A stretch of 64,000 nucleotides of DNA from Vespa crabro. Taxonomy: Eukaryota; Arthropoda; Insecta; Hymenoptera; Vespidae. A model generated the notes under the pieces. It worked only from the letters and a program-made list of their open reading frames with translations. It searched no databases and was not told where the DNA came from. How positions within the stretch are numbered: the stretch's first letter is position 1; every line of letters starts with the position of its first letter. Positions 51,446 through 63,322 of the stretch are shown here, in pieces. Location of the stretch: the NCBI RefSeq assembly GCF_910589235.1, contig NC_060965.1, forward strand, positions 3,870,401 to 3,934,400, written 5' to 3'. A program made the position numbers and the translations under genes.

Positions 51446-51505
<60 letters not shown>
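51082..51505. repeat. opposed pair of (GA)n and (CT)n tracts
   Basis: (GA)n at 51082-51144 and (CT)n at 51448-51505, flanking about 300 bp of complex sequence. Confidence 0.9.
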
Positions 51506-51508
<3 letters not shown>

Positions 51509-54500
51509 AGCTTACAGTCTTTTCTCTTTATCCCTCTTCGTCGCAGCCCGTTCTCGTCACCACTTTTCCAGCCCGCTCGGTCGTCGTCCCCGAAGTCGAG
51601 TTTTAAAGTGCACTCGAGTTCGACTCGCGCCCGCCCTAGGCGGCGTCCTGGCTTTAACGGAATTCGAAATTGATATGGTACTGGATAGGCGAGACGAAAA
51701 GTGGAGGAGTAGCATGCAAAAGGAGGAGAGAGCTACTTTACTTCTGCAAAAGATCGACTAGTATTTTCTCTGAGATATATTGGGTGTGTTTATTTTTATT
51801 AAAGATACGTTAACTTGTTTTACTATATCTTTTTCTTTTCTTTTTCTTTTCTTTTTTTCTTTTTTTCCTGTTTTCTTTTTCTTTTTTTTTTTTTTTTCTT
51901 TTCAATTACCATCGTCAACGTACGAATTAATATTACATGTACGTTCGAAAAAAGAATTTATATTTTTCACAGTGAAACATGAAGCTCGCAGAACTTCAGT
52001 TTCTTTGAGTTTTCAAAAATAAACACCAGTAGACGTACATCGTAGAAATAACATAATGGAATGTTCTATCGGAAACACGTTCGCTGTGAACGTTCCGGAG
52101 TTAAAATAAATGGCGATACTAGCGTTAGCGAGTACGTGAAAGGTATTTCGTGAAAAACGAACAAAAGGAATAGTATCGAGAATGCGATATAGGTGTAGTA
52201 TCAATGCCGTTGAATAACTGTTATCGTTACTCTGCCATTTTGTGACTGCACCGCTTATTTGTGCTTATATGTGCAGAATAGAGAAATAAAGAAAAAAAAG
52301 GAGAGAGAGAAAAAAAAGGAAAAAGAAAAAAAAAAGAAAAAAAAAAAGATAAAAAAAAAGGAAGAATAAATCAGTCCCGATAATATCTACTTCCGACAGA
52401 AGCTTTTGAAGCATCCCTTTCTCGACACTGGATTCGCTAGTTACGAAACACTTTTGAACAATGCATTCCAACGAGAGTCGCTAATAAACAGTCACAGAAG
52501 TTGATTAAACTTTCTTCATTAAAGATCAACTCGCTCGTTGGCGAGTTGCACAAGACATAAAAATTAATTTTAATCAAACGATGTAATCTCGTTTCGTGCT
52601 TCCACTACAACGAACGAGGACGTTTAATTTCAAACTTGCGTCACGGTTGCCTTCCGCCTGCATGGAAACTATATTTTCCTTTTTCCGATATATTTGATAA
52701 CACTTCCTATCGGCCAAAAACGTAATTTTTGTCTCGCCGACTTTCCCGAGCAATTCGGCCACTGGCAATACAGAAAGTCGGCCTTGTGATAATGATTATA
52801 CTGTACCCAGCTCAATTACCAAGTGCAGAAGCGGTAAATGTAAACGTAATAGATGCCGGCATATCGATATAACGATACGCGATAGCGGGGGTAGATTTTA
52901 TGAAAATCGATTTTGTATAAACCACAAAGCCGTCTGGTGCATTAGCGCGAATAAATTTCTGACTGATGCTGGCTGCCTGTAAATGGTATGCCCGCGATCG
53001 ATCGGTCAGTACTTCCTCCTCCTCTTCCTCTTTCTCCATCCCTCTTTTCACTCTTTCCCACTCGCAAAAACGTACGATAAATACATAGGTGTATATTCTA
53101 CGTACGACATACATACACGTATGTACACACTGGCACAACGAATTTATACGAAAATCGCGCATTTTATACCAAGCTGTAACTCGTATTGCTGGGATAGCTT
53201 TACGAAGATCGTTAGTACTCATTACAACTAACGTATTTGGGGTCGAATACGTACGCGTAATTCGGCTTCTACTGTATGTCAATGTAATATACGCATATCG
53301 AGCTCTCGTAATCCTCTCTGAAAATTTACTATCGTCGAAGTTATGGCGTGGACAGTAGTTGTCGCTATTGATCCGTTCGCTCCCATTAAACAAAAGGTTC
53401 TATGTAAGCGAGTGGAAAATTTAAAAAAAGAAAAGGAAAAATGTATTTTGTCGCTATCTCTCACGGTAATCTTTTGTCAAGTTTGTCAGCCAATTTGATA
53501 GGAACAAAAGATTTGGACTCTGCTAAACGATTGTCGAACCAATACAATGAACGCGACGAGAACATAAGCGTCGATTTTCCGCCATTGCTCTGCGTTTATT
53601 GAGAACTAATCGCGGTTACGTTCGAACCGATGCGCGGCAACAATCGTGACCGTGCGAAGAATGACAAATCTATTTACCATCGTCAATATTTGCTACCAAC
53701 TTGCCTCGATTCATTCGACGAAGTAGTCCGGCAATATGGCCGAATATACTCGGCCATCGTTAATTCATCGAAAATTTGCAATTCGAAAATCGAGGTCGCC
53801 TTGAAACAATCAACAAAAATCGATAAAAAGTAGTTATCAGCAATCGTCAATATTAGCTTAAAAAATTCTAAACTATAATATTATCAAGGAAAAGTTAAAT
53901 TCGTATGCCTCGATTTTTTTTTCCAGAAATTCAAAACATACCCTTAATTACGAGGTATGTTTCGAGGTACTACTCTAAACTACTTTGTAGGCACATTGTT
54001 GGAGTTGTCACGAACAGGACGAAGCAACCGGAACTCTACCGCAAACTCTGAGAACGCAGTGAAGCAACGAAATTCGTTTCCCAATGTCCGAGTTCAAAAT
54101 TACGAGTGTTCGTGTTTCACCTACTAAACAACCAATGGAACATTATCTTGCTGATTTATTAGCGTGCCTTATGAGAACCGATTTTTTTCTGTGCCTCACT
54201 GATATCGATGAGTCGGATTTTAAAAGATAGACAACGAGCGCTTGCCATGATTCCTTTATTACCGTACTCGTCTGACTAATAGTCGATGAACTAGTCGTAA
54301 CTACTTTTTTCTCTGACAAGTTTGCACAGATCTTTTACCGCGAAATCGTCATATCTTGATTACTTGCTTTCATTTCCAATAAAACATCCCAGCGACTTAA
54401 AACGATACGACTAAGTATGCTAATAGCGGAAATTAAAAATCGATCTTGGTAAATATCGTAAATATATCACTTTCCCTCAGCACGAATAAATCGTCGTTGA

Positions 54501-55879
54501 AATGAAATTCCTACGAAACGGGCAATGCTATTGTTCTATTTTTTCTTCTCTTCTCTTCTCTTTTTTTCTCTTCTCTTTTCTTATGGAAAAGTTATAAAAG
54601 TACAAACTATGAAATATATCGGGGGAGAATTCATGCTCCAATGTCATCACGTGAACAATGTTCTAACAAATAATCAAACTGGCAGGACGACAGTTAGCCA
54701 TGAGAATCCGGTTTTAACGACGATTCGTCACGGAAACTCGCGGAAACGAGAAGCGGAATCGCTGTCGGTTTAGAGAATATTGGTTCTCAAGTTACATACA
54801 CACACATATCGCAAACACGCGGTAGATTCGAGGTCTCGCTAGTTCGACGTCTTACGTCTACTTGTCCGTTTAAGTAGACGGTACCGTTGCATATTACCAA
54901 CATTACAAAGAAAGAAAGAGAGAAAGAGAGAGAGAGAGAGACCTTCAACCTTCGACCTACGAAAAGCTATCGCGTGTTCTCGAAATCGACACAATCTCGC
55001 GTTAGCCTTTCGATCGTGTACCTTAAGCCGAAGGATAGATCTTGTCTCTTCGTCTGTCCAGTTATTTGGTCAGTTTACGAAAATAAAAAAAAAAAAAAAA
55101 AAAAAAAAAAACAAAAATAAAAAACTATCTTATTTATTCGTTAAAAAAACAGCAGATATGAAAAATACAAACTTGAATTGCTGTAACATAATTGAAATTT
55201 TCTCTAAAGCAAAGGCACACCATTTATATCGTATTTATTTGGAGCAAACTTTTGAACGTAGAAATAAAGAAAATAGAATTAATAGTATGGATAGTACAAT
55301 TTCAACAAATGAATTGTAATAAATAAATTCCCTTGGTCAAATAAATTGTATAGCTAAATGCGATTACCTCGCTTCGAGGTACATCGATCGATTCCTTTTA
55401 ACGGTTCGCCTAATCTACTTTCCGAAAAAAATGCCCAACGAATTCGGAAATACCGTTCGGCCACGTCGACATCATTCTTTCTTCGAGGCCGAAACGGTCC
55501 GAGGCGATATTTCTCAGCGAGCAACGTGCGCTGCGTTCACTTGATGGCCCATAAAAATTGACCGGTAAAAATGGCGATGCAACTGCGTCCTAACCGCGAT
55601 TAAATACGACGTCCATTAATAGCCGTACTGTCATACGCCTGGCCGTTTTTGGCCGTTTATTTAAAGAGGGGGGGTCTTGAAATCCGTAGCAAAGCTACAT
55701 CTGTGAATAAAATACGGAATCCTATTGTTCTCTGGTCTATGACGTCTGCAAATTCTAGAGCAGGTGAGGGAACAAATCTCAGAGTTAATACGATATCATA
55801 TTTTTACAGTCAATAAACATTTAGTAAGCGTTGCTCAGAGATCCTCAACAAGTATATGAAACTCGCTTTAATGTATTAA

Positions 55880-55881
55880 AG

Positions 55882-55926
<45 letters not shown>

Positions 55927-55934
55927 AAAAAAAA
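55880..55934. repeat. poly(A) run, about 44 A plus a second A block
   Basis: This is the longest homopolymer in the window. No target-site duplication or upstream retroelement is evident, so it is not called a retroposon tail. Confidence 0.95.
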
Positions 55935-58616
55935 ATTAGCCGTTGATGTCAGATAAGTTGAAATCGTAAAGAAATATAAATTAATAAAGAGATAAGAAGT
56001 TTCGCATAAATTTTGTCGACGTACTACTATTTTTATCGTAAAAATGAGAATGGGAGAGAGAGAAAAAGTCGATGATTTAAACCGGCGTCGATCGTACTCG
56101 ATGTACTTGATATCCGAGCTCGACGCATTCGATGAGAGGCCGACAATTCAAGGCAAGCGATCCGCAATAGCTTCGCAATAGCTCTACGGTAGCTCGCACC
56201 GGCAATTGCAGCAGTTTTCGTTGGGAATACCCGATTTCGAACCGACGGAAGGGTTGCACCGTTAGAGAAGAGAATTTCGACAGCTTTGCCGGGTCAAGTG
56301 AGATTAAACGAGAATTTGGTCGGTGGAAATGTTGAAATGTTGCTCGCGGTAAAACCTCGACGATTATACGAGCCGACTGCGAGTGAAACAATGCATTTTT
56401 CTTCCGTCTTCAGTCTCTTCTGTCTTCTCTATCAGTTTCTCTTATTCACAGTACTTTTTCCGTAAGCTCTATAAACGTTCGGTTAGCTCTCAAGAATGCA
56501 ACGACGAAGAAGTAAACAAAGCTTTTGAATAAATGCTTGTCACGAAGATGCTATCTTTTCACGTCGACGATAAAAAATAATAGAAAGAAAAGGAAAAAAA
56601 GCGCCGGTAAACAATGCTCTTGGTAACTCGAGTTTCTCCCCTTCGTTATGATTTAATCGAGTATTTCTTTTTTTTTTTTTTCCTACGTCTTATCACTCAT
56701 CCGTTGTTTCGAGACGAATACCAAATGAACCTAATAAAATTTCTCTGCATTTCTTCAAAAACGTTCATTTCTCTTTCGTCTAAAACAATCGTTTGCTCCC
56801 TGTTTTTAAGAAAAGATCTTCCACGCTAAAGTTTAAAATTTATTATAGATTCGTATACTCCTCTATCTGGAATTATGTTATCAACTATTTATAACAATCT
56901 TGAAGAAAGCAATTTTCCCGTCACTCTTCTCGTCCTATTTTAACAATGAACGACGTTTCTTCCTCTTTCCTTATTCTTTTTCTTAATATTTCTGATTACG
57001 TGTGCCGGGTAAAAAGCAGATGGGATGGAGTATCGAAGGGAGGAGTACGCGTCGGGGTATAAATCCGTGTAGAGTCGGTGAAACAGGCAGAAACAATAAC
57101 GGGGTGAGGGTCAGATTCAATTACAAGGAATCGTGAAAGTTCCACCTCTTTCTCTAGACTCGCCTCAGAAGCCAGTGTGCTCTTCTTCTCCGTCTACTTC
57201 TTTTCTTTTCCACCGTCAGGCCCCTTAACCTAATTTCGCGCTTTTGCCGGCCAACCGGTCGAATGGCTGTCGAACGAAGACTAATGTTCGTCTAACCGTT
57301 CATTTCTTACCGTAGTTCTACTCATTTTTGCCGCCTGAATTTTCTCAAGGTTTAGAGTTGCCTTCCTTCTCTTTTTCTACCTTTTTCTACCTTTTTTTTT
57401 TCTTATTTTTCCCTTAAATCCAAGTCTAAAATTAGAAAATTTACTTCCACGTGTTACATCACATAGCAGTAAATCCCAGCAAAAGGTCAGACGAGTTTGT
57501 TTTTTCAAAGAATCGAAAATCATTTTCGTAAACGATCGTATAAAGATAGAATAAATGTAAAGAAAAACAAATGTAAAATAAATCCTTGAGTTACCATTGA
57601 ATATCACAATCAATGTCCTTATTGATCGAAGTGAATATTAAAGAGCATCGAATATGGCTACTTCAGGAATCGGCTTATATCGTTTGCGTTGCAGGTGCTC
57701 GCATTCGCATCGATAAGTCATAGACTTACGCGCCTCAGCTGTTTTTATCGAAGCGTCGAAAGCAACGACTACTCGTAAATAACGATACATGGAGGGATGG
57801 GGAAGAGGAGAAAGGAAGGAAAATAAAACATGAGAAAAAAACTATCGATCATTTTAAAATTATTATATATCTCGACTAACTGTAAACAAGCATTTATATG
57901 TTTTATCCTATATATATATATTTTTTTTTATCCTTAAAACAGTAATGATCGAAAAATATATCCAATAAATCAAGTTTTACCAATGACATTGATTGATTCG
58001 TCAAAGTGCAAACGAGATAAGAAGCACTCACTATGTAAGCTAATGTTGCTTCAGAGGTTGATCATTCTGCTTTCTACGTCCATTAACCCCTTAATAAACA
58101 CATCACACGCATGCGTTTACGCAAAATCACGATACCAAGACACTCCCACTTTATTCGCATAACTCGACTCGCATAATCACGAAATTATCTTAAGCATTAA
58201 AGTAAAATATTCTCAAAGAGAATAAGATATATTAAACTTTTTAAACGTAAACGAATACAGAGTGCACGCTAGTCCTTCACCCACTTCCAATCGTAAACGA
58301 GGAACCCAACCTATGCGACGGCGTTGCAACCTGCATCCAGCATGGAAGGAGGCCATGTGGACTGTCAATCTGACCGAGGAAAGGATAGAATATAAAAATG
58401 AGCACACGAGGAGGGGATAAAGCATTATATTTCACCTCACATGGTTCTCTACTTTGTTATTTTCTCTGGCCTCGAGCAAGATCATCTAATCTTTTGAATA
58501 ACCGAGTGCATAAGGGTGAGAATAGGAAGAAATAAGAAAGAATCGAGCAATAGAGTAAGTTATGCTTACCAAGGAGCACGTTAAATCCGGATCTTGAGTT
58601 TTCTTCTCGTTCTTCT

Positions 58617-58635
58617 CTTTCTTTCTTTCTTTCTT

Positions 58636-58686
<51 letters not shown>

Positions 58687-58964
58687 ATTCGGGGTGTGGT
58701 TCCTTCGCGTGCGGGCGGAGCCCCACGGGATTAAGGACTTTGGACTTGGCCGGATTCGGGAAGCTCGCTTTCGTCTATATGCGTGTAAGTCTTTGAATAC
58801 GTACGTATACCTATGCGTGTTTAGTTATGTCCGTCTATCTTCCATTCTTTCTCTCTATTTCTCCTTCTTCGTAACAAGCAGCAAAGTGTATCGCAGAATA
58901 AGAAAGTAAAGCTGATAAAAAAGAATGATAAGTAAAAAAGAGATGTTAAAGAGAGAGAGAGAGA

Positions 58965-59004
<40 letters not shown>
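58617..59004. repeat. opposed pair of (CT)n and (GA)n tracts around a GC-rich core
   Basis: (CT)n with TTTC units at 58617-58684 and (GA)n at 58951-59004. The core at 58690-58790 is GC-rich and ends with a plus-strand GTAAGT. Confidence 0.9.
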
Positions 59005-59006
<2 letters not shown>

Positions 59007-59277
59007 GAGGACGAAAGCGAACTCGGTATATGTGTCTGTAGGTATACGCGTGTATTCGTGTATGTGTGCATGTACGTATAATGCGTCAGCACGGATAAAG
59101 TTTGCTTTAGTATGCGTTGGCTTAGGACAGCAACATTAGCAAGGATTTAGGTTTCGGAAGAAATGGATCAGGACGAGGGGGAGCGGTCTAGACGAGGTCC
59201 TGCCTTCGCTAGGACATTGTTACTCCTGCTGATCCGTTTTGAAGAGATTCGGCCGGTGTCAGCTCGGTCCAACCGCG

Positions 59278-59631
59278 ATGGCCACCCTCGCCTATCTTCA
59301 CCGATGTCACTTCAACTTCTTCAGATCCGCAAATGTCCTGGAGTATCCTTTGATAAACACCCCGACAATTAGTCTGTTCAATCAAACGACTCACTGCTAC
59401 GCGACATCTTCCATCAGGTTGTCACGACGTTGGCATGTTCGTCGAGAAAATAGAGAAAAAGTTTACACACAGAGAGCAGTGCTGGGCTCTCGTCGAAGCA
59501 AAGTGTCACGCACGACGCGAACGGAGTTCGATCCAAAGCGCGATGCGGAAATTCCGTGGGAGTATCGAAGCGACCTTCGAAAGGCACAACCTTCAAGATC
59601 GATTGAGCCCTCGACACAGCAACCGTTTTGA
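59278..59631 (+). other. unrecognised open frame of 117 codons, coding status doubtful
   Basis: From ATG 59278 the frame reads MATLAYLHRCHFNFFRSANV and continues to a stop at 59629-59631. Its first half favours C-ending codons, and the sequence is complex rather than repetitive. The minus strand is also open here and the segment is GC-richer, so long frames are expected by chance. No domain is recognised, and there is no clear splice or promoter support. Confidence 0.2.
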
Positions 59632-59849
59632 CTTATTCAAAAATGTCTTGTCTTTTTTGGAAATATCTTCTTCGAGCAATAAACTCTTTGACACTTCTCT
59701 TTCCTTTTTTCGATCCCATTAAGACGACTCTAAGGGAATTACATACGCGTGTATAGTTTTTGGATCATCTGTGTCTCTACGAGGTATATAGAGATCACCA
59801 ACGACTTGATCGCACAAAACAAATGATCACAAGCTGTGTCACTACTGAA

Positions 59850-59868
59850 GGAGGGAAAGAAAGAGAGA

Positions 59869-59906
<38 letters not shown>

Positions 59907-59907
59907 A

Positions 59908-59970
<63 letters not shown>
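59850..59970. repeat. long (GA)n tract
   Basis: About 120 bp of nearly pure GA/AAGA repeat. It gives false Arg-Glu and Ser-Leu open frames on the two strands. Confidence 0.95.
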
Positions 59971-59975
<5 letters not shown>

Positions 59976-60029
59976 GGAGAAACGAAAAATCGAAGAGCAC
60001 AGAACGCTTCTCACACTCGCGTAAAGCTT

Positions 60030-60880
60030 CAATCGAAAACACCAATCCGTGAATATCCTATGAACGAAATGTCCTTTTCGACGAAGAACCAAGACGTGGC
60101 TCGAAGAGAAGCCGAAGAATAGAAGCGCGTAACACGCGACGAGGAAAGATGTCGAGCTGCCGCTTGCCTGGCGGTGGTGCGCGCCGCCATGACAGACTCT
60201 TGCCTCCTATCAACCCCACTCTCGCCAAACAACCCCTACTATTCTATCTCTATCGCCCTACTACCTCCCCTAACCTTCTCCCTCTCTCTTTCTCTCACGT
60301 AGTGTCCCTTGTCTATGTTCTCCTTCCAATCCCTCGTTTTCCACCACCGAGCTACCTTGCCTTGGCCCCACCAACGCAATATTGATCGGGCGGAAGGGCG
60401 GCATCCAAGAACGTAACGATGGTTTCACGGGCCCCGGACGATTTTACAAGTCACTATCTATTCTTTCCTTTTTCTCCTTTTATTTCTACTTCTCTCTTGT
60501 GTCCTCGGCTATCTTTCTTTGTAACCCCTCAGTCCACTTTGTCCTTTTTTCGTTTCTTCCTCTACAACTTTTTCATTTTTCTTCTCCTTCTTCTTCTTCT
60601 TCTTCTTCTTCTTCTTCTTTTTTAACTTCTTTTCTCTTTGTCTTCACCCCGAAGTATCTCCCTTTTTCCAACGAAGTTTCCTCGATATCCACGCCTTTCT
60701 CCCCTCGATACTTCTACCCTCAGAGGAGAGCACCGATCGACGATGTTCGAGGACGACGCACGTGGAGCGTGGACTCGAGAACGAATATTGCAACTTCGTT
60801 TCTCTTCTACGTTGATATCTAGCAATCGAAGCTTTACGGTTCTTTTGAATGTAGATGTTTATGAGGGTGAACGATGAAAG
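60030..60880. promoter_or_regulatory. GC- and CpG-richer region, candidate promoter area
   Basis: This region is clearly richer in C and CpG than its surroundings, with GCGCGCCGCC near 60179-60190 and no convincing gene. It could be the distal promoter or first exon of tutl on the minus strand or of an unseen neighbour. I cannot place a core promoter. Confidence 0.2.
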
Positions 60881-61139
60881 AATTTTATTTTCTTGATTGA
60901 ATTTATATCATGATCGAACGTGAAAATTAAAATGATCAGATAAATATAAAAAGGTCAATTAATAAGTTGGTATTCTCAATAAATGGTTTTAATCGTTAAA
61001 GAAGAAACGAGAGAGAAATAGAAAGAAAAAGAGGAAGGGAGAGAGAGAGAGAGAGAGAGAGAGGGAGGAAAAGGGAGAGGGATAGAAAAAGAGAGAGTAA
61101 GCGAAACATAAGATAAATTGATAATAATGGGAGAAGCTA

Positions 61140-61365
61140 CAGCGTCAGCTCAGGTAGCTTTTGACACCTGATCCCCTTTCTTGCCAGACGGCAGCCTCGC
61201 CGTTAATCAAGCGCCGTTTCACCCTGTGTATCCACGACCCACAAAAGCCGAGCTTTGGCTCGTGCTGTGATGAAATGAATCCTTTGCAACCCCTAAATAA
61301 TGCTGAACGCATTGACCAAACCCAACCGTCCTACACTATGTCGTAAGAAATGTAACGCCCACAAA
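61140..61365. promoter_or_regulatory. candidate conserved noncoding island with E-box
   Basis: About 220 bp of complex, repeat-free sequence. It starts with a GTCAGCTCAGGTAGC block and TGACACCTGATCCCC, which holds a CACCTG E-box core. A 61-codon plus-strand frame across it has no recognised domain. Confidence 0.25.
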
Positions 61366-61949
61366 TATACGTGTATATTCGTATTGTGAATTTGTCCGGC
61401 GAAAAGTGTTCATATTTTTGTGTTGTTTCTTTTTGTTTTCTCATCATCACTTTTCATCTTTCAATAAGTACATTTATAATACGTTACTTTAATACTTAAA
61501 TCTATGAAAAGTCGATGATTTCATTTAAGCTGGTTAATTAATAAATTGAAATTAAACAACGCTGCTAAAATGAACAAAGCTATTGTCTAACTCGTCGAAC
61601 CAACCGATATGAATTTTTTCATGAAAATTTTTCTTCGTCAGATATTTTTCATCGATACGTGACTCAACGTCAAGAATTATAGAGTTTATTATTTAACGGA
61701 TTACCGATGTAACGCACGAGAGACTCGACAGATTGCAAAAAGCATTTAACATGATGGCAATACAGTAAAGTGCCTCTTCAATGCGAAGCAGAATAAAAAC
61801 ATCGGTGTCGAGCGTGACGCTCTTTCGTTCGATTATACTTAACGTTAATTAAAATTATATTCCTCCGGTTGAGTATCGTCGTTGGTATACGAACAATTCG
61901 AATGAGTAAGTATCGAGTTACCTTGCGTATCGTGCAATTTTATCGTCTG

Positions 61950-61995
61950 TTGATCGAAATTCGATCGAAATCCAATCGAAATCCGATCGAAACCT
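61950..61995. repeat. short tandem of GATCGAAATCC
   Basis: Four imperfect head-to-tail copies of an 11-bp word centred on ATCGAAAT/ATCCGATCG, in non-coding DNA. Confidence 0.75.
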
Positions 61996-63151
61996 GCTTG
62001 CGACTACATACACTTTGTTGAAAATTTAACGAAATAAAGATTAAAACTTACCATCGAGCGTGGACTAGTAGCGATACGCCTCTTCAGTGTCTGAAAAAGA
62101 AAGAAAGAAAAAAAAAAGAAGAAATAAACCTGTTAGTTTTAAGGATCGTTATATAGGAGGTACACGTAAGAGAACTTTTGCAATTTACAGCTCGGAAAAT
62201 CTTCGTTCGAGGCGATCGTGCGACCGAAGGGAGAGTGATACTCTCGAGGGTGATGGAAGCAACATGGAACAAAGGGAAGAGAAAAAGAAAGAGCGATGTA
62301 ACACGCAGGATGTGAATGAGAAAAGAGAAAGGAAAAAGTGAAAGAATAGGAGAGACACGAATATAGGAAAGTCCTTTCGCGAGAAATTCCTTTGTCTCTT
62401 TCTCTCTCGAGAATTCGACGATCCTCCGCGAGATATGATCGAAAAAGGTCGACCGTTTTCCACGTTCATTTCTTCTCGGCAATGTGAAGAACGAATGAAA
62501 ATCGAATTTTCGATATCATTTATCAGCAACGAACTTCGACGTGCGTTCGAAGACGTGCGTTCGATCTATCTGTATAAGATACTACTACACATATCGACGG
62601 ATGAAAAATTTCGATTAGTCGAAGTACTTTCGTACGTAAGTACTTTCGCAAATATTCAACAAAAATTTGTTCAGAATATGAGAGCTACGAGAAATGAGCC
62701 CTTCCAACGAACTTGGAGAGTTTGCAGCCGTTAAAGGGGCTTCGTCGTTTCAAGTTTCCGCGATGTTTCGTTGTGGAAATATTTGCCTCTAAAGATAGAT
62801 AGTAATATAATCGCCTTTGGTGATAGTTACCCGATCGCTTGTTTCGCCCTTCGTTTCACGAAAGAACTATCAAGAGCGGTAGCACGCTTCGTCGATCTAT
62901 TCTCGAAAGCTTGTCTCGAACACCTGCTGCCACTGTTTTTCCCAGATATTCGAGATTTCGAAGCTTTCCACTTTTTCCAGTTCACGCTGCTTTCTTGGCA
63001 AATTGATACGCTTATCAATTTCATTCTCGAGAAATTACGATCTAAAGGAATACAAAATGAATTCAATTTTTTCGTTGTTACGATCGAAAGGGAACGCTTA
63101 ATAAAATAAATTGTCAATATAATATTCCGTATGATCTGTAATAAAATGATT

Positions 63152-63322
63152 TCATCGAATGAAAGCTCGTAAAAATCCAAAACCAATGACTTTGTGAATC
63201 AACGAATAAGCTAACATTTCATAGAAGGCTTTCAGCAAATGGCGGGCCCGATTTCTCGACGTACACGCCTGGAGGTCGAGGTCGAGGCCTCGAAAGAAAT
63301 CGTACATCCGTTCCATCGGCAT
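63152..63322 (-). other. unrecognised 56-residue open frame, possible exon
   Basis: On the minus strand a frame is open for 87 codons (63415 down to the stop at 63154-63152). From its first Met it reads MPMERMYDFFRGLDLDLQAC, then TSRNRARHLLKAFYEMLAYS and LIHKVIGFGFLRAFIR. Amino acid use is balanced and protein-like. Just upstream in the same frame lies CTAAAAC plus a pyrimidine tract, resembling an intron 3' end, but the candidate AG is preceded by G (GAG). The opposite strand carries a 43-codon frame (63239-63370), so at most one is real. I do not recognise the sequence. Confidence 0.25.

Noticed and set aside
52812..53393. 193-residue minus-strand open frame, the longest in the window
   Set aside because: No recognised domain, includes a Glu run from a CTC/TCC-rich tract, no splice or promoter support, and it is overlapped by open frames on the other strand. 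Most likely chance.
55880..55934. Poly(A) run as a retroposon or processed pseudogene tail
   Set aside because: No element body, target-site duplication or gene-derived sequence precedes it, and similar runs occur throughout the window.
59739..60122. 117-120-residue frames with Arg-Glu or Ser-Leu repeats
   Set aside because: They are produced by the (GA)n tract at 59850-59970 on the two strands.
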